DNA of 64,000 nucleotides. Source: Halovenus amylolytica. Its GTDB lineage: Archaea > Halobacteriota > Halobacteria > Halobacteriales > Haloarculaceae. A program made the translations under genes and the position numbers. Numbering within the stretch: the first letter of the stretch is position 1; each line of letters begins with the position of its first letter. The DNA is taken from positions 1 to 64,000 of the forward strand of contig SAYS01000009.1 in the NCBI GenBank assembly GCA_004015825.1. The letters run 5' to 3'. Under the pieces are notes generated by a model. It was not told the origin of the DNA. It did not search any database and was given only the letters and a program-made list of their open reading frames with translations. Shown here piece after piece: positions 1-7,999 of this stretch.

Positions 1-483
<483 letters not shown>

Positions 484-598
484 CCGCATGACTCGTTGAA
501 CGAGTCCAGGCGCAAACTGGATCGCACGTACACACGGTCGTATTGACCACCGATATTGGATGCCCATTCGGGTTGCGGTTCGATTCCGCAGATCGGCG

Positions 599-721
599 TT
601 AAGGCGGCCATAGCGGCGGGGTTCACACCCGTACCCATCCCGAACACGGAAGTTAAGCCCGCCAGCGTTCCAGTCAGTACTGGAGTACGAGAGTCTCTGG
701 GAAATCTGGTTCGCCGCCTCC
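599..721 (+). rRNA. 5S ribosomal RNA
   Basis: The gene begins TTAAGGCGGCC and ends GCCGCCTCC; these ends pair to form helix I. Between them are the conserved CCCATCCCGAACACGGAAG loop and the TACTGGAGT segment typical of haloarchaeal 5S rRNA. The length of about 122-123 nt fits the family. It lies about 115 bp after 23S, the usual rrn order. A T-arm-like stem-loop (TGCGG-TTCGATT-CCGCA, 574-590) sits just upstream; such a sequence in the 23S-5S spacer is not a full tRNA because no matching acceptor or anticodon arm can be drawn. Confidence 0.96.
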
Positions 722-757
722 CATTCATACTGCGACCCACTCGGGTCGCCTCATCAA

Positions 758-793
758 CCCTCGGCCAGTCACAACGCTGGTCGGGGGTTTTTT
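758..793 (+). terminator. Stem-loop plus T-run after 5S rRNA
   Basis: An 11-bp stem with some G-T pairs (CCCTCGGCCAG / CTGGTCGGGGG, 8-nt loop) is followed directly by TTTTTT. A smaller perfect hairpin (GCGACCC-ACTC-GGGTCGC, 732-749) precedes it. The position right behind 5S and the T-run suggest the end of the rRNA transcript. Confidence 0.7.
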
Positions 794-961
794 GTATGTT
801 CTGGCCTGGATCTACCGACGGCTCGATGGTGACAGTTAGATGCTGTCTCGGTGTGAAACGGGAGCATCTCGATGGTCAGTTCGATCAACTGTTTGTTACT
901 AGCCTGTCGGTGCATTTTTCATCACCACTCGCGTAGATAATTTTATCAAGTTCGTGTACCT

Positions 962-3085
962 ATGTCTCACCCCGATCCAATTCTCGCGTTCGATACACTC
1001 GACGAGCCATCGGGGTTAGAGATAATCGACCGACTCGAGCAGTTACGGTATCAGCTACACACGCCGGAGCAGGTAGCGCCGACAACAGTTCCGACCGAGG
1101 AGTTCCTGTTTCCCGTCGGGAAAGGGATTCGTATTCGGACGGAGCAGCTCGTGTTGCCGAACCCGGTCGGTGTATTCGTCCGTGATTGGTCTGGTGAGAT
1201 GCTGACGGAAGTGGAGCATCTCGAGAGTCACTCGTTTCCTGACGGTCGCTACATCATCGACCTCAGTACGCAGATAAAAACCTACATGCGGATCGACGGT
1301 CCTGTCGAGATTACGGCCGATCTGTTCGAAATCCGATTTACATTTGATTCAGAGACCGTTGTCGATATCGGATTTCGGTCTCGGCATACTCGTCCGGCAG
1401 CAACGGTGACGACTACAACAGACCCTGTCGATATGATGGCGGCAATTAGTACGTTTGGATCTGCACTGAAATCGAAGAGCCCGGAGCGGTCGTTCCCAAC
1501 ACTACGCGGCCACCCACCGCAGATCGAACTCGGGTCATCGGTCGAAATCCCGGATGGGATTGACAGTCCGAACACCGGCATCCAAATAGAAACCCCACCA
1601 ATATTGGAATCGCTGTATCCTGTCGCACCGCTTGCCTACTATCTCGGTGCCGAGGTGGTTCCAGGCAACAGCCCGAAACTCACGACAGCATCGGGGTTCG
1701 AGTATGGACTCCAGCGTTCTCGGGGATTTGAGCAGACTGTCGAACGGACACTCAAACAGCTATTCTTGCTCGATTGTCTCACCAGGACCGAGGGTTTTTA
1801 TAATATGCCTCTTCACGAGCGTCGGGTGCTCGACGAGACTCTTTCACTCGACTGGGTGTCATTGTACGACCAGTCGATCGCGGACCGTCTCGAGACGTAT
1901 CTCGAAGTTCCCTGGAGTGACGTCGCAGATTTCGTCCCGAACTGGCGGCTCACCGCGAACGTTGAACCGACTAGTGGGACGATCGAACAGCTTCCATTTG
2001 TCGTGGACGATCTTGCAGTCGTTCGAACAGTCACGAATCCTGTTCAAACAGATCCCGATATTACTGGAGGAGCCACAGCGGACGCATCCCAACGGGCAGT
2101 GTTGACCAGGTCGGTCTCACGGTCCAGTGAGAGCGAACAGACCGATCCGGACCGGGCAGATCCCGTCGATGAACAGTATATCGAATTCGAACCGTCAGAC
2201 TCGATCGAACAGGGCTGGATTGGTGATGGAATTCCGATCGGTGCAAGCAAGATGGTGACCGAGGCCTTCTACAACCGCCTGGATCGCGAGGTTGGCGTCG
2301 GTGATATTTCGATCACAATCGTGTTGAACGACACTCGGATGGGCGAAGAGCGTGATCTAGTTGATGCCGCGTATGGGGACCGTGAGCACCTTCCGTTCGA
2401 CGTCACTATCTGCCGAGATCTCACTGTCGAGGAGCTCAAAGAAGAGTTGCAGACCGATTGTGACTTCTTCCACTACATCGGGCATACAGAGCCCGATGGC
2501 TTCGAGTGTACCGATGGGAAACTCGACGTCGTGGATCTCGATCACACAGAGGTCGATGCGTTCTTGCTGAATGCCTGTAGCTCCTATCATCAGGGGCTCG
2601 CGTTGATCGAAGCGGGTGCGATCGGTGGAATCGTCACACTGACTGATATTATCAACACTGAAGCAGTCCGTATGGGTGAGTGTATCGCGCGCCTGCTCAA
2701 CACTGGATTCCCGCTACAGGCCGCACTGGCCATTGCCCGCGAACAGAGTATTCTCGGGGGTCAGTATATTGTCGTCGGGGATGGGGGTATGATCCTCACA
2801 CAGGCGGAGAGTCGAACACCAAATCTTCTCGAGATTACTCCCTGTGAAGATGGCTTCACATTAGATATAATGACTTTCCCGACAGATACGGCTGGATTAG
2901 GTTCTATTTATACGCCATCGATAGAAGATGTTAACGAGTATTTTTTGTCTTCTGGCTATCTTGACAGGTTTCATATAAATAGTGCTATGCTGAGAGAATT
3001 CCTTCAGTTAGAGGAGGTTCCAGTTCGATCTGATGATGAAATGTTATTCTGGAGTTCTACTGTGCGTTTATCTGATCTTAGATAA
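962..3085 (+). CDS. CHAT-domain caspase-like protein
   Basis: A 707-residue protein whose C-terminal third looks like a CHAT domain, a caspase/separase-type cysteine peptidase fold. The putative catalytic pair is visible: His508 in HYIGHTE and Cys539 in LLNACSSY, followed by the glycine-rich GAIGGIVTLTD stretch usual in this fold. Residues 1-450 contain no domain I can name; there is an acidic, Ser-rich linker around 365-405. The last 70-80 residues use clearly AT-richer codons than the rest, hinting at a variable or recombined tail. A convergent gene for a 44-residue membrane peptide lies 50 bp downstream. CHAT proteins in bacteria act in conflict systems and cell death (for example the gRAMP/TPR-CHAT pair); whether this one is a protease, and what it cuts, is inference. 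Confidence 0.85.
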   Translation: MSHPDPILAFDTLDEPSGLEIIDRLEQLRYQLHTPEQVAPTTVPTEEFLFPVGKGIRIRTEQLVLPNPVGVFVRDWSGEMLTEVEHLESHSFPDGRYIIDLSTQIKTYMRIDGPVEITADLFEIRFTFDSETVVDIGFRSRHTRPAATVTTTTDPVDMMAAISTFGSALKSKSPERSFPTLRGHPPQIELGSSVEIPDGIDSPNTGIQIETPPILESLYPVAPLAYYLGAEVVPGNSPKLTTASGFEYGLQRSRGFEQTVERTLKQLFLLDCLTRTEGFYNMPLHERRVLDETLSLDWVSLYDQSIADRLETYLEVPWSDVADFVPNWRLTANVEPTSGTIEQLPFVVDDLAVVRTVTNPVQTDPDITGGATADASQRAVLTRSVSRSSESEQTDPDRADPVDEQYIEFEPSDSIEQGWIGDGIPIGASKMVTEAFYNRLDREVGVGDISITIVLNDTRMGEERDLVDAAYGDREHLPFDVTICRDLTVEELKEELQTDCDFFHYIGHTEPDGFECTDGKLDVVDLDHTEVDAFLLNACSSYHQGLALIEAGAIGGIVTLTDIINTEAVRMGECIARLLNTGFPLQAALAIAREQSILGGQYIVVGDGGMILTQAESRTPNLLEITPCEDGFTLDIMTFPTDTAGLGSIYTPSIEDVNEYFLSSGYLDRFHINSAMLREFLQLEEVPVRSDDEMLFWSSTVRLSDLR

Positions 3086-3134
3086 GACAATATCTCTGCA
3101 ATTTCTTAAATGTCGGATGTAGTGTAAAACGTTA

Positions 3135-3269
3135 TTATATTCCACTAACTGTTCTCCCGTTCCCAGCGAGCGCACCACCAGTCTGGGAAAGCAGGACGGT
3201 CAGTCCGAACAGCGCAGCGAGCAGTCGTGGGTGATTCTTGAGGAATTCGGCAGTTTTTGAGTCTGACAT
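3135..3269 (-). CDS. 44-residue membrane peptide paired with the CHAT gene (DUF7503-like)
   Basis: Read directly from the minus strand: it starts MSDSKTAEFLKNHPRLLAAL, continues through one hydrophobic helix (residues 16-29, rich in L, A, F, V) with a small Gly/Ala segment, and ends VSGI followed by TAA. The layout of short polar N-terminus, NHPR box, one membrane helix and Gly-Ala end resembles short haloarchaeal peptides that I recall being grouped as DUF7503; that name is from memory. It is transcribed towards the CHAT gene. The sequence AATTTAAATTT at about 3297-3307 lies 28-38 bases upstream of its ATG and would serve as TATA box for a leaderless or short-leader message. Its function is unknown. 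Confidence 0.75.
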   Translation of the reverse strand: MSDSKTAEFLKNHPRLLAALFGLTVLLSQTGGALAGNGRTVSGI

Positions 3270-3642
3270 ACTACACCTCAACTGTTGGTTGGGGGGAATT
3301 TAAATTTAATTGATATTAAAAAACATGAATTTAGTAATTTTAACAGTGAATTCTATGTTATTTTTGGCTACTTCGATAAACTAATAAATCATCTGTATTC
3401 CCGCAATCCCATATAAACACCTGTAACCACCGACACCGACACAAATGTTATTCTGTTCTTTCATTGTTTCGGGCCCGCCAGAAGAGCCAATCAGTTCAAT
3501 CAGATGGGCGAAATTATTATAATTTTGGATACCGATTAGTAGTATATAGTTATATGCACGAAACAGATAGACAGAGTTCAAAAGGGACGGGAACTTACTG
3601 CACCAGTCCGCTGTCGGCACGCCACTGGCCGGTGAGCGTTCG
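3270..3642. other. AT-rich intergenic region with divergent promoters
   Basis: This stretch is much richer in A/T than its surroundings, especially 3297-3400. It contains the probable TATA box of the minus-strand peptide and, near 3541-3553 (AGTATATAGTTATAT), a candidate TATA box for the plus-strand REC-PAS gene. Reading all frames gives no convincing gene; a 79-codon minus-strand reading frame here has an unhaloarchaeal composition and no recognisable features. Confidence 0.5.
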
Positions 3643-4560
3643 ATGACCGACCATCTCTCCCGTCGATCCCGACCGCTTCGTCTTTCACGGGAGAGTCTAC
3701 GGAGGAGTCGGCGAGCGTCCCGGGAGCACCCGCCACTTCTCCGAAACGAAACCTCGGATCAGTTCGACGAGACGGCGCTGGAGATTCCAGCCCCGGTCTC
3801 GATCGCCGAGGAGCAATCGGAGATCCGTGTCCTGCACGTCGACGATAACCCCGAAATCCTGGAGGTGACGAAACTGTTCCTGGAACGGACCGATGACGCG
3901 TTCACTGTCGTCGGGAAACAGAGCGCTGTCGAGGCGATCAATTGCCTGCAGGAAGGCGATTTCGACTGCCTCATCAGCGATTACGATATGCCGACCACCG
4001 ACGGTCTGGAACTGCTCGAAATCGTTCGCGAGCAGTACCCCGATCTACCCTTTATCCTGTACACCGCCCAGGGCAGCGAGGAGATTGCGAGCGAGGCGAT
4101 CTCCGCAGGCGTTACAGAGTATATGCAAAAGGAGACGAGCAACGAACAGTACGAGGTTCTGGCAAACCGGATTCGCAAGGCCGTCGACCGCTACCGGTCC
4201 CAACAGCAGTTCTGGGACGCACTCTCCTGGTACCACCGGATCATCGAACAGGATCTGGCTGGCGTCTTCATCCTCCAGAACCGGGAGTTCGTCTACGTCA
4301 ACGAACGTATGGCAGATCTGTTCGGGTATCTGCAATCCGAACTGCTCGGTGAATCGCCTCGCTGTATCGTGGACGACCCCGAGGATGAAGCAGTGTTCGA
4401 GGAGTTGCAGAGATCATTCGAGGACCCTGGCTACAGTTTCACCCGCGAGTTCACTTGCTCTCGTGCGGACGACACACCGATTGCTGTCGAACTACGGGGC
4501 GGTTCGATCGAGTACGACGGGGATCCAGCCTGTGTCGGGGTTCTCTGGCCACAGGAGTAG
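3643..4560 (+). CDS. Response-regulator receiver plus PAS protein without output domain
   Basis: A 305-residue protein. Residues 62-180 form a CheY-like receiver: DD near 68-69, phospho-acceptor Asp113 in SDYDMP, then the conserved Lys in YMQKETS. Residues 195-305 form one PAS domain. No kinase, HTH or other output follows; the gene stops right after the PAS fold. The first 55 residues are an unusual Arg/Ser-rich tail (many RRS and SRR repeats), so the true start might be further in, but no better ATG or GTG was found. The receiver resembles that of the multi-PAS kinase at 38684-41767 (shared FILYT/FILFT, GSEEIASEAISAGVT), so the two are paralogous. It may sense a signal and act by protein contact. 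Confidence 0.82.
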   Translation: MTDHLSRRSRPLRLSRESLRRSRRASREHPPLLRNETSDQFDETALEIPAPVSIAEEQSEIRVLHVDDNPEILEVTKLFLERTDDAFTVVGKQSAVEAINCLQEGDFDCLISDYDMPTTDGLELLEIVREQYPDLPFILYTAQGSEEIASEAISAGVTEYMQKETSNEQYEVLANRIRKAVDRYRSQQQFWDALSWYHRIIEQDLAGVFILQNREFVYVNERMADLFGYLQSELLGESPRCIVDDPEDEAVFEELQRSFEDPGYSFTREFTCSRADDTPIAVELRGGSIEYDGDPACVGVLWPQE

Positions 4561-4580
4561 TCCCGGTCGAATTTCGCCCG

Positions 4581-4883
4581 TTACCTGTTCGGTTCGACTC
4601 CATCGACACGCTCCGTCCCCGATGCTGAGGAAAGCAGTTCTTGTAGTCTGTGTTCGTCGATTTCTGTGGCTGTCACGACTGCGATTTCGAACTGCGCGAC
4701 CGTGGCTGCCAGTGCGGGTTCGATCCCGCGGAGTTCGCGGACTTCGACACGTTCGACACTCTGGACCCGCTGGAGGCGCCGAGCAGCATCACTTTCGAGA
4801 GCTGCACCACCGTCGCGGGGAATCCGCACAGCTACCTCTGCGGTCCATCGCTTTCGGTGGTCTGTTGAATGTTTCGTTGCCAT
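4581..4883 (-). CDS. Conserved-looking small protein of unknown function
   Basis: A 100-residue protein starting MATKHSTDHRKRWTAEVAV. The pattern (AEVAVRIPRDGGAALESDA, then VQSVERVEVRELRGIEPAL, then FEIAVVTATEID) suggests an alternating strand-helix fold of about 80 residues with a short acidic tail. I do not recognise the family. It converges on the REC-PAS gene with 20 bp between the stops. The start was chosen because residues before this Met, in the same open frame, have low-complexity non-coding character. Confidence 0.6.
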   Translation of the reverse strand: MATKHSTDHRKRWTAEVAVRIPRDGGAALESDAARRLQRVQSVERVEVRELRGIEPALAATVAQFEIAVVTATEIDEHRLQELLSSASGTERVDGVEPNR

Positions 4884-5562
4884 TGTGCTCCGAGGCGCGA
4901 GGGGCGAGTCGAACGCCCGTCGACGGTCCACACCGCTCGCGTGATCACAGCCGCCGGTTCTGGTGGTACCGGAAACCGCGTAACCGGCGGGTGTAGGTCG
5001 ATTCGTCGTCTGTTCTGCGTCGTTGGAGTAGTTGAACCAACATAGGACGAAAGCCGGATTCGAACCGGTAGCCGAGCTGTCTCTCGCTTTCGCTGGATTG
5101 GACAGCGTCGCCACTCGCCGTTGCTGTGGCTCCGCTGCCGTCTGGGCCTGTCACTGTCGGAAACTGACAGTGGTCGAAACAGACACACTCCTGTGGGTGT
5201 CGTGTCGGAGTTCGAGAAAACTGCCCGCGTTCACCACCCCGGTCGGGTACTCCGTGTCCGGGTGACGGTTATTCGGGCGTCAGGTTGGCCCTGCGCCAAC
5301 TGCGTCCACGACGTGAGCCGGAATCCTAGTTTCGACCGACCACCCCATGGCAAAATTGGCGCCACAGCCGGCACTGGATGCCGGGCGTCGGGCCAATGGG
5401 GTATAGTCGATCATACTCCAGTCACCTCGTGACAGTTCATTCGATTTTGATAAGAGGTATGATATTAAAACTACTCAGAGTGTGTCTCCCATACACACGG
5501 TACTGCCGTGCGTGGGGCAACTCCGACGAACTTAAGCAATCCAGTCAAGAATGTATAGATGC
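4884..5562. other. Gene-poor region upstream of tRNA-Cys
   Basis: About 680 bp without a convincing gene; open frames on both strands are Arg/Ser-rich shadows. It holds one T-arm-like stem-loop (GCCGG-ATTCGAA-CCGGT, 5053-5069, readable as a T-arm on the minus strand) and an AT-rich patch at 5444-5475. Close to the tRNA, CTTAAGC at 5531-5537 lies about 27-30 bases before the tRNA gene and is a plausible TATA box. Confidence 0.5.
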
Positions 5563-5638
5563 GCCAGGGTGGCAGAGTCTGGCCGAACGCGTCCGCCTGC
5601 AGAGCGGATCATCGCCGGTTCAAATCCGGCCCCTGGCT
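5563..5638 (+). tRNA. tRNA-Cys (GCA anticodon)
   Basis: The acceptor arm pairs GCCAGGG (5563-5569) with CCCTGGC (5631-5637), with discriminator base T at 5638. The anticodon arm is TCCGC-CTGCAGA-GCGGA, giving anticodon GCA at 5599-5601. The T-arm is GCCGG-TTCAAAT-CCGGC. There is no intron and CCA is not encoded. In most haloarchaea tRNA-Cys directly follows 5S in the rrn operon; here it is separated from 5S by about 4.8 kb of accessory genes. Confidence 0.96.
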
Positions 5639-5768
5639 TTCTGCTGTGAACGGCAGTGAGAACGAAACGTCGAACACTGCCAGTGCGAGCCGGACAGCCA
5701 GTTCGAATCTGGTCGCCGATCTCTTTTGGACTGTCTGTCTCTGCCGGTTCAAAACCGGCTGCGATCGA

Positions 5769-6008
5769 TCACCGGATGGTCTCTTCCATCGCTGTGGATA
5801 GCTCTGCAAGGCTTGCGGAGAGGTCCTCGAACGACTCTTTGAGTCTGTTCGAGTTTGCAACGAGACAGTCCTCGCTCCGGGCTACGTCTGGTTCCCCGTT
5901 CGCCGGTGACTCGGAGCCGGCCTGTTCGAGTGAGTCGTTCTCGGATAGATCAGTCCAGCCAACTGACGAGACTCGTTTTCGCCTCTCGGTCTGTTTTGCC
6001 CGTTCCAT
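5769..6008 (-). CDS. Small acidic protein with C-terminal helix, unknown function
   Basis: A 79-residue product starting MERAKQTERRKRV. The second half (NRLKESFEDLSASLAELSTAMEE, shown in part) has heptad-like spacing of L, F and A and probably forms an amphipathic or coiled-coil helix. Codon third positions and acidity fit haloarchaeal coding DNA. I do not recognise a family. It points towards tRNA-Cys. An in-frame Met ten codons upstream is possible. Confidence 0.45.
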   Translation of the reverse strand: MERAKQTERRKRVSSVGWTDLSENDSLEQAGSESPANGEPDVARSEDCLVANSNRLKESFEDLSASLAELSTAMEETIR

Positions 6009-6157
6009 ACCTCGACAGAATCGCTTACCCGAGGTCAACCGTGCGGTTAATCTGTTAACCCCGGGCTGCTCGTCGGTGATTACTTTCTCAACCCCTCATT
6101 TTTGTCTCTGAATAACGGTCGTTTCGTCGAAAGATCGTCTCTCTCGACGACGCGCCC

Positions 6158-6607
6158 CTACGCCCTTTCGGACTTCCGTTCGACGATCTCCAGACCGATC
6201 CAGGTGATGACTGCCTCGTCGTTCTGGTTGTAGGCCGTGAGTTTCGTGTCGACGTAGCCGATATCTTGGTTCTCGTCGTCGGGATACTTGTCGACGACTT
6301 CAGCTTCTGCCCGGAGTGTGTCCCCCGGTCGAAGCGGTCTGATCCACCGGAGATCGTCGACGCCGCGGGCACCCTTCGAGCCCTCGTCGATCCTGTGTTC
6401 GACGAACATCCGCATACAGATCGCGGCCGTCTGCCAGCCACTCGCGATCAACCCGCCGAACATTGACTCCTCGGCGGCTTCTTCGTCGACGTGCATCGGC
6501 TGTGGGTCGTACTTCTCCGCGAACTCGATGATTTCGTCTTTGGTGACGGTCTCCTCACCGAACTCCCAGGAATCACCGACTGCATACTCCTCGTAGTATC
6601 TGGTCAT
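6158..6607 (-). CDS. MaoC-like hot-dog dehydratase
   Basis: A 149-residue single hot-dog-fold protein of the MaoC family, which hydrates enoyl-CoA to 3-hydroxyacyl-CoA. The hydratase motif is visible at residues 33-41 as DPQPMHVD, followed by FGGLIASGWQTAA, the helix that carries the substrate pocket. RPGDTL near residue 94 is also typical. It lies 48 bp behind the acyl-CoA dehydrogenase on the same strand, so the pair likely forms a short operon for successive steps of acyl-CoA oxidation. Substrate chain length cannot be read from the sequence. Confidence 0.85.
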   Translation of the reverse strand: MTRYYEEYAVGDSWEFGEETVTKDEIIEFAEKYDPQPMHVDEEAAEESMFGGLIASGWQTAAICMRMFVEHRIDEGSKGARGVDDLRWIRPLRPGDTLRAEAEVVDKYPDDENQDIGYVDTKLTAYNQNDEAVITWIGLEIVERKSERA

Positions 6608-6655
6608 CGGTCTCGATACGGGAGAGGGGAGCCAGCAATAAAAATCCCGAGCCGG

Positions 6656-7819
6656 CTACTGGTAGGCACTCAGTCCGGTCAGCTCCTCCCCGAGAATCAG
6701 GGTGTGGATATCGTGCGTTCCCTCGTAGGTATACACCGTCTCCATGTTCGCCATGTGGCGCATCGGCGAGTAGTCCGTCGTGATCCCGTTGCCGCCGAGC
6801 ATCTCGCGAGCGATACGGGCCTGATCGCGGGCCATCCGAACGTTGTTCCGTTTCGCCATCGAGACCTGCTGGGGCCGTAATTCACCGCGCTGCTTGAGGG
6901 TGGCGAGTCGGTAGGCGAGCAGTTGTGCGAGTGTGATCTGTGTCGCCATCTCTGCGAGTTTCTCTTGCTGGAGCTGAAAACGTGCGATCGGACCGCCGAA
7001 CTGCTCGCGATCAAGCGCGTACTCCCTGGCAGTCTCGAAACAGTCCCGTGCGGCCCCGACTGCACCCCAGGCGATCCCGAAGCGAGCCTGTGTGAGACAG
7101 GACAGCGGCCCCTTCATTCCCTCGACGCCGGGCAGGCGATTTTCTTCCGGGATCTCCACGTCGTCGAGCCCGATCTCGCCCGTGATCGACGCGCGCATCG
7201 AGAGCTTTTCGTCGATCTCGTTGGTCGTCACGCCCTCCCGGTCGGTCTCGACGAGAAAGCCCCGGACTGGACTGTCCGGCTCCGAGTGATCCCGCGCCCA
7301 GACGACTGCCACGTCGGCGATCGGCGAGTTCGTGATCCAGGTCTTCGAGCCGTTCAGGCGGAAGCCGCCGTCAGTTCGCTCGGCGCGGGTCTCCATGCCG
7401 CCCGGGTTGGAGCCGTGTTCGGGCTCCGTCAGTCCGAAACAGCCGACTGTCTCTCCGGTGCCGAGATCCGGCAACCATCGCTCTTTCTGTGTCTCGCTCC
7501 CGTAGGCGTGGATCGGGTACATGACGAGTGCGCCCTGCACGCTAGCCATCGAGCGAATCCCCGAGTCACCGGCTTCGAGTTCCTGCATCAACAGACCGTA
7601 GGCAGTCCCGGAGACGTTCGGCGAGCCGTAGCCCTCCAGATTCGGCGCGTAGAACCCCATCGCTCCCATCTCGGTGATGAGTTCGGTGGGAAAGGTTCCC
7701 GCCTCGAAGTGATCTCCGATCTCGGGTTTGACCTCCTCGGTGACGAACTCCCGGGCTGTGTCGCGGATCATCCGCTCCTCTTCTCCGAGATCCCCCTCTA
7801 GCTGGAGAAAGTCTAGCAT
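6656..7819 (-). CDS. Acyl-CoA dehydrogenase, glutaryl-CoA-dehydrogenase-like
   Basis: A 387-residue FAD-dependent acyl-CoA dehydrogenase of normal family length. The N-terminal helical domain is followed by the FAD-binding GCFGLTEPEHGS motif (about residues 140-151) and KTWITNSP, and the C-terminal helical domain has YALDREQFGGPI and EMLGGNGI. The likely catalytic base is the Glu in YTYEGTHDIH near the end, the position used in glutaryl-CoA dehydrogenases. SVQGALVMYPI also resembles that branch. With the downstream MaoC hydratase it probably acts in degradation of a short-chain or dicarboxylic acyl-CoA. Substrate is inference. A TGCTATATCA element lies 82 bp upstream. Confidence 0.92.
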   Translation of the reverse strand: MLDFLQLEGDLGEEERMIRDTAREFVTEEVKPEIGDHFEAGTFPTELITEMGAMGFYAPNLEGYGSPNVSGTAYGLLMQELEAGDSGIRSMASVQGALVMYPIHAYGSETQKERWLPDLGTGETVGCFGLTEPEHGSNPGGMETRAERTDGGFRLNGSKTWITNSPIADVAVVWARDHSEPDSPVRGFLVETDREGVTTNEIDEKLSMRASITGEIGLDDVEIPEENRLPGVEGMKGPLSCLTQARFGIAWGAVGAARDCFETAREYALDREQFGGPIARFQLQQEKLAEMATQITLAQLLAYRLATLKQRGELRPQQVSMAKRNNVRMARDQARIAREMLGGNGITTDYSPMRHMANMETVYTYEGTHDIHTLILGEELTGLSAYQ

Positions 7820-7900
7820 ACCTCATCTTGGGAATCAACTGTATTGAGGGTGCTGTCTGTCGGTGGTAGCCGACGTCGACACTCTCGACTCCGGCATATC

Positions 7901-7910
7901 TGATATAGCA
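7901..7910 (-). promoter_or_regulatory. TGCTATATCA element upstream of acyl-CoA dehydrogenase
   Basis: The 10-mer TGCTATATCA (minus strand) lies 82 bp before the start codon. The identical 10-mer occurs upstream of two other genes in the next 2.3 kb. It contains TATA-like CTATAT and may be a TATA box with long leader or a regulator site beside one. Confidence 0.45.
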
Positions 7911-7999
7911 ATCAACAATTTGTAGACTACACCGCGGGAATGGCCTGGTGTCGAGTCGTCAGGAGTTTTTGCGAATTTTCGGCGTCAATACGCGATCGA

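Noticed and set aside
574..590. Possible tRNA between 23S and 5S
   Set aside because: A perfect T-arm-like hairpin exists but no acceptor, D or anticodon arm can be drawn at the right distances.
3381..3620. 79-codon minus-strand frame in the AT-rich region
   Set aside because: Composition is unlike haloarchaeal proteins, no start context and no recognisable features.
4714..4730. T-arm-like GCGGG-TTCGAT-CCCGC
   Set aside because: The loop is six bases, not seven, and the sequence lies inside the coding frame of the small protein at 4581-4883.
4832..5188. Overlapping Arg/Ser-rich frames upstream of tRNA-Cys
   Set aside because: Composition of out-of-frame DNA and mutual overlap; no conserved pattern.
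6923..7801. Long plus-strand frames opposite the acyl-CoA dehydrogenase and other genes
   Set aside because: High-GC antisense shadows; the minus-strand genes carry clear family motifs.
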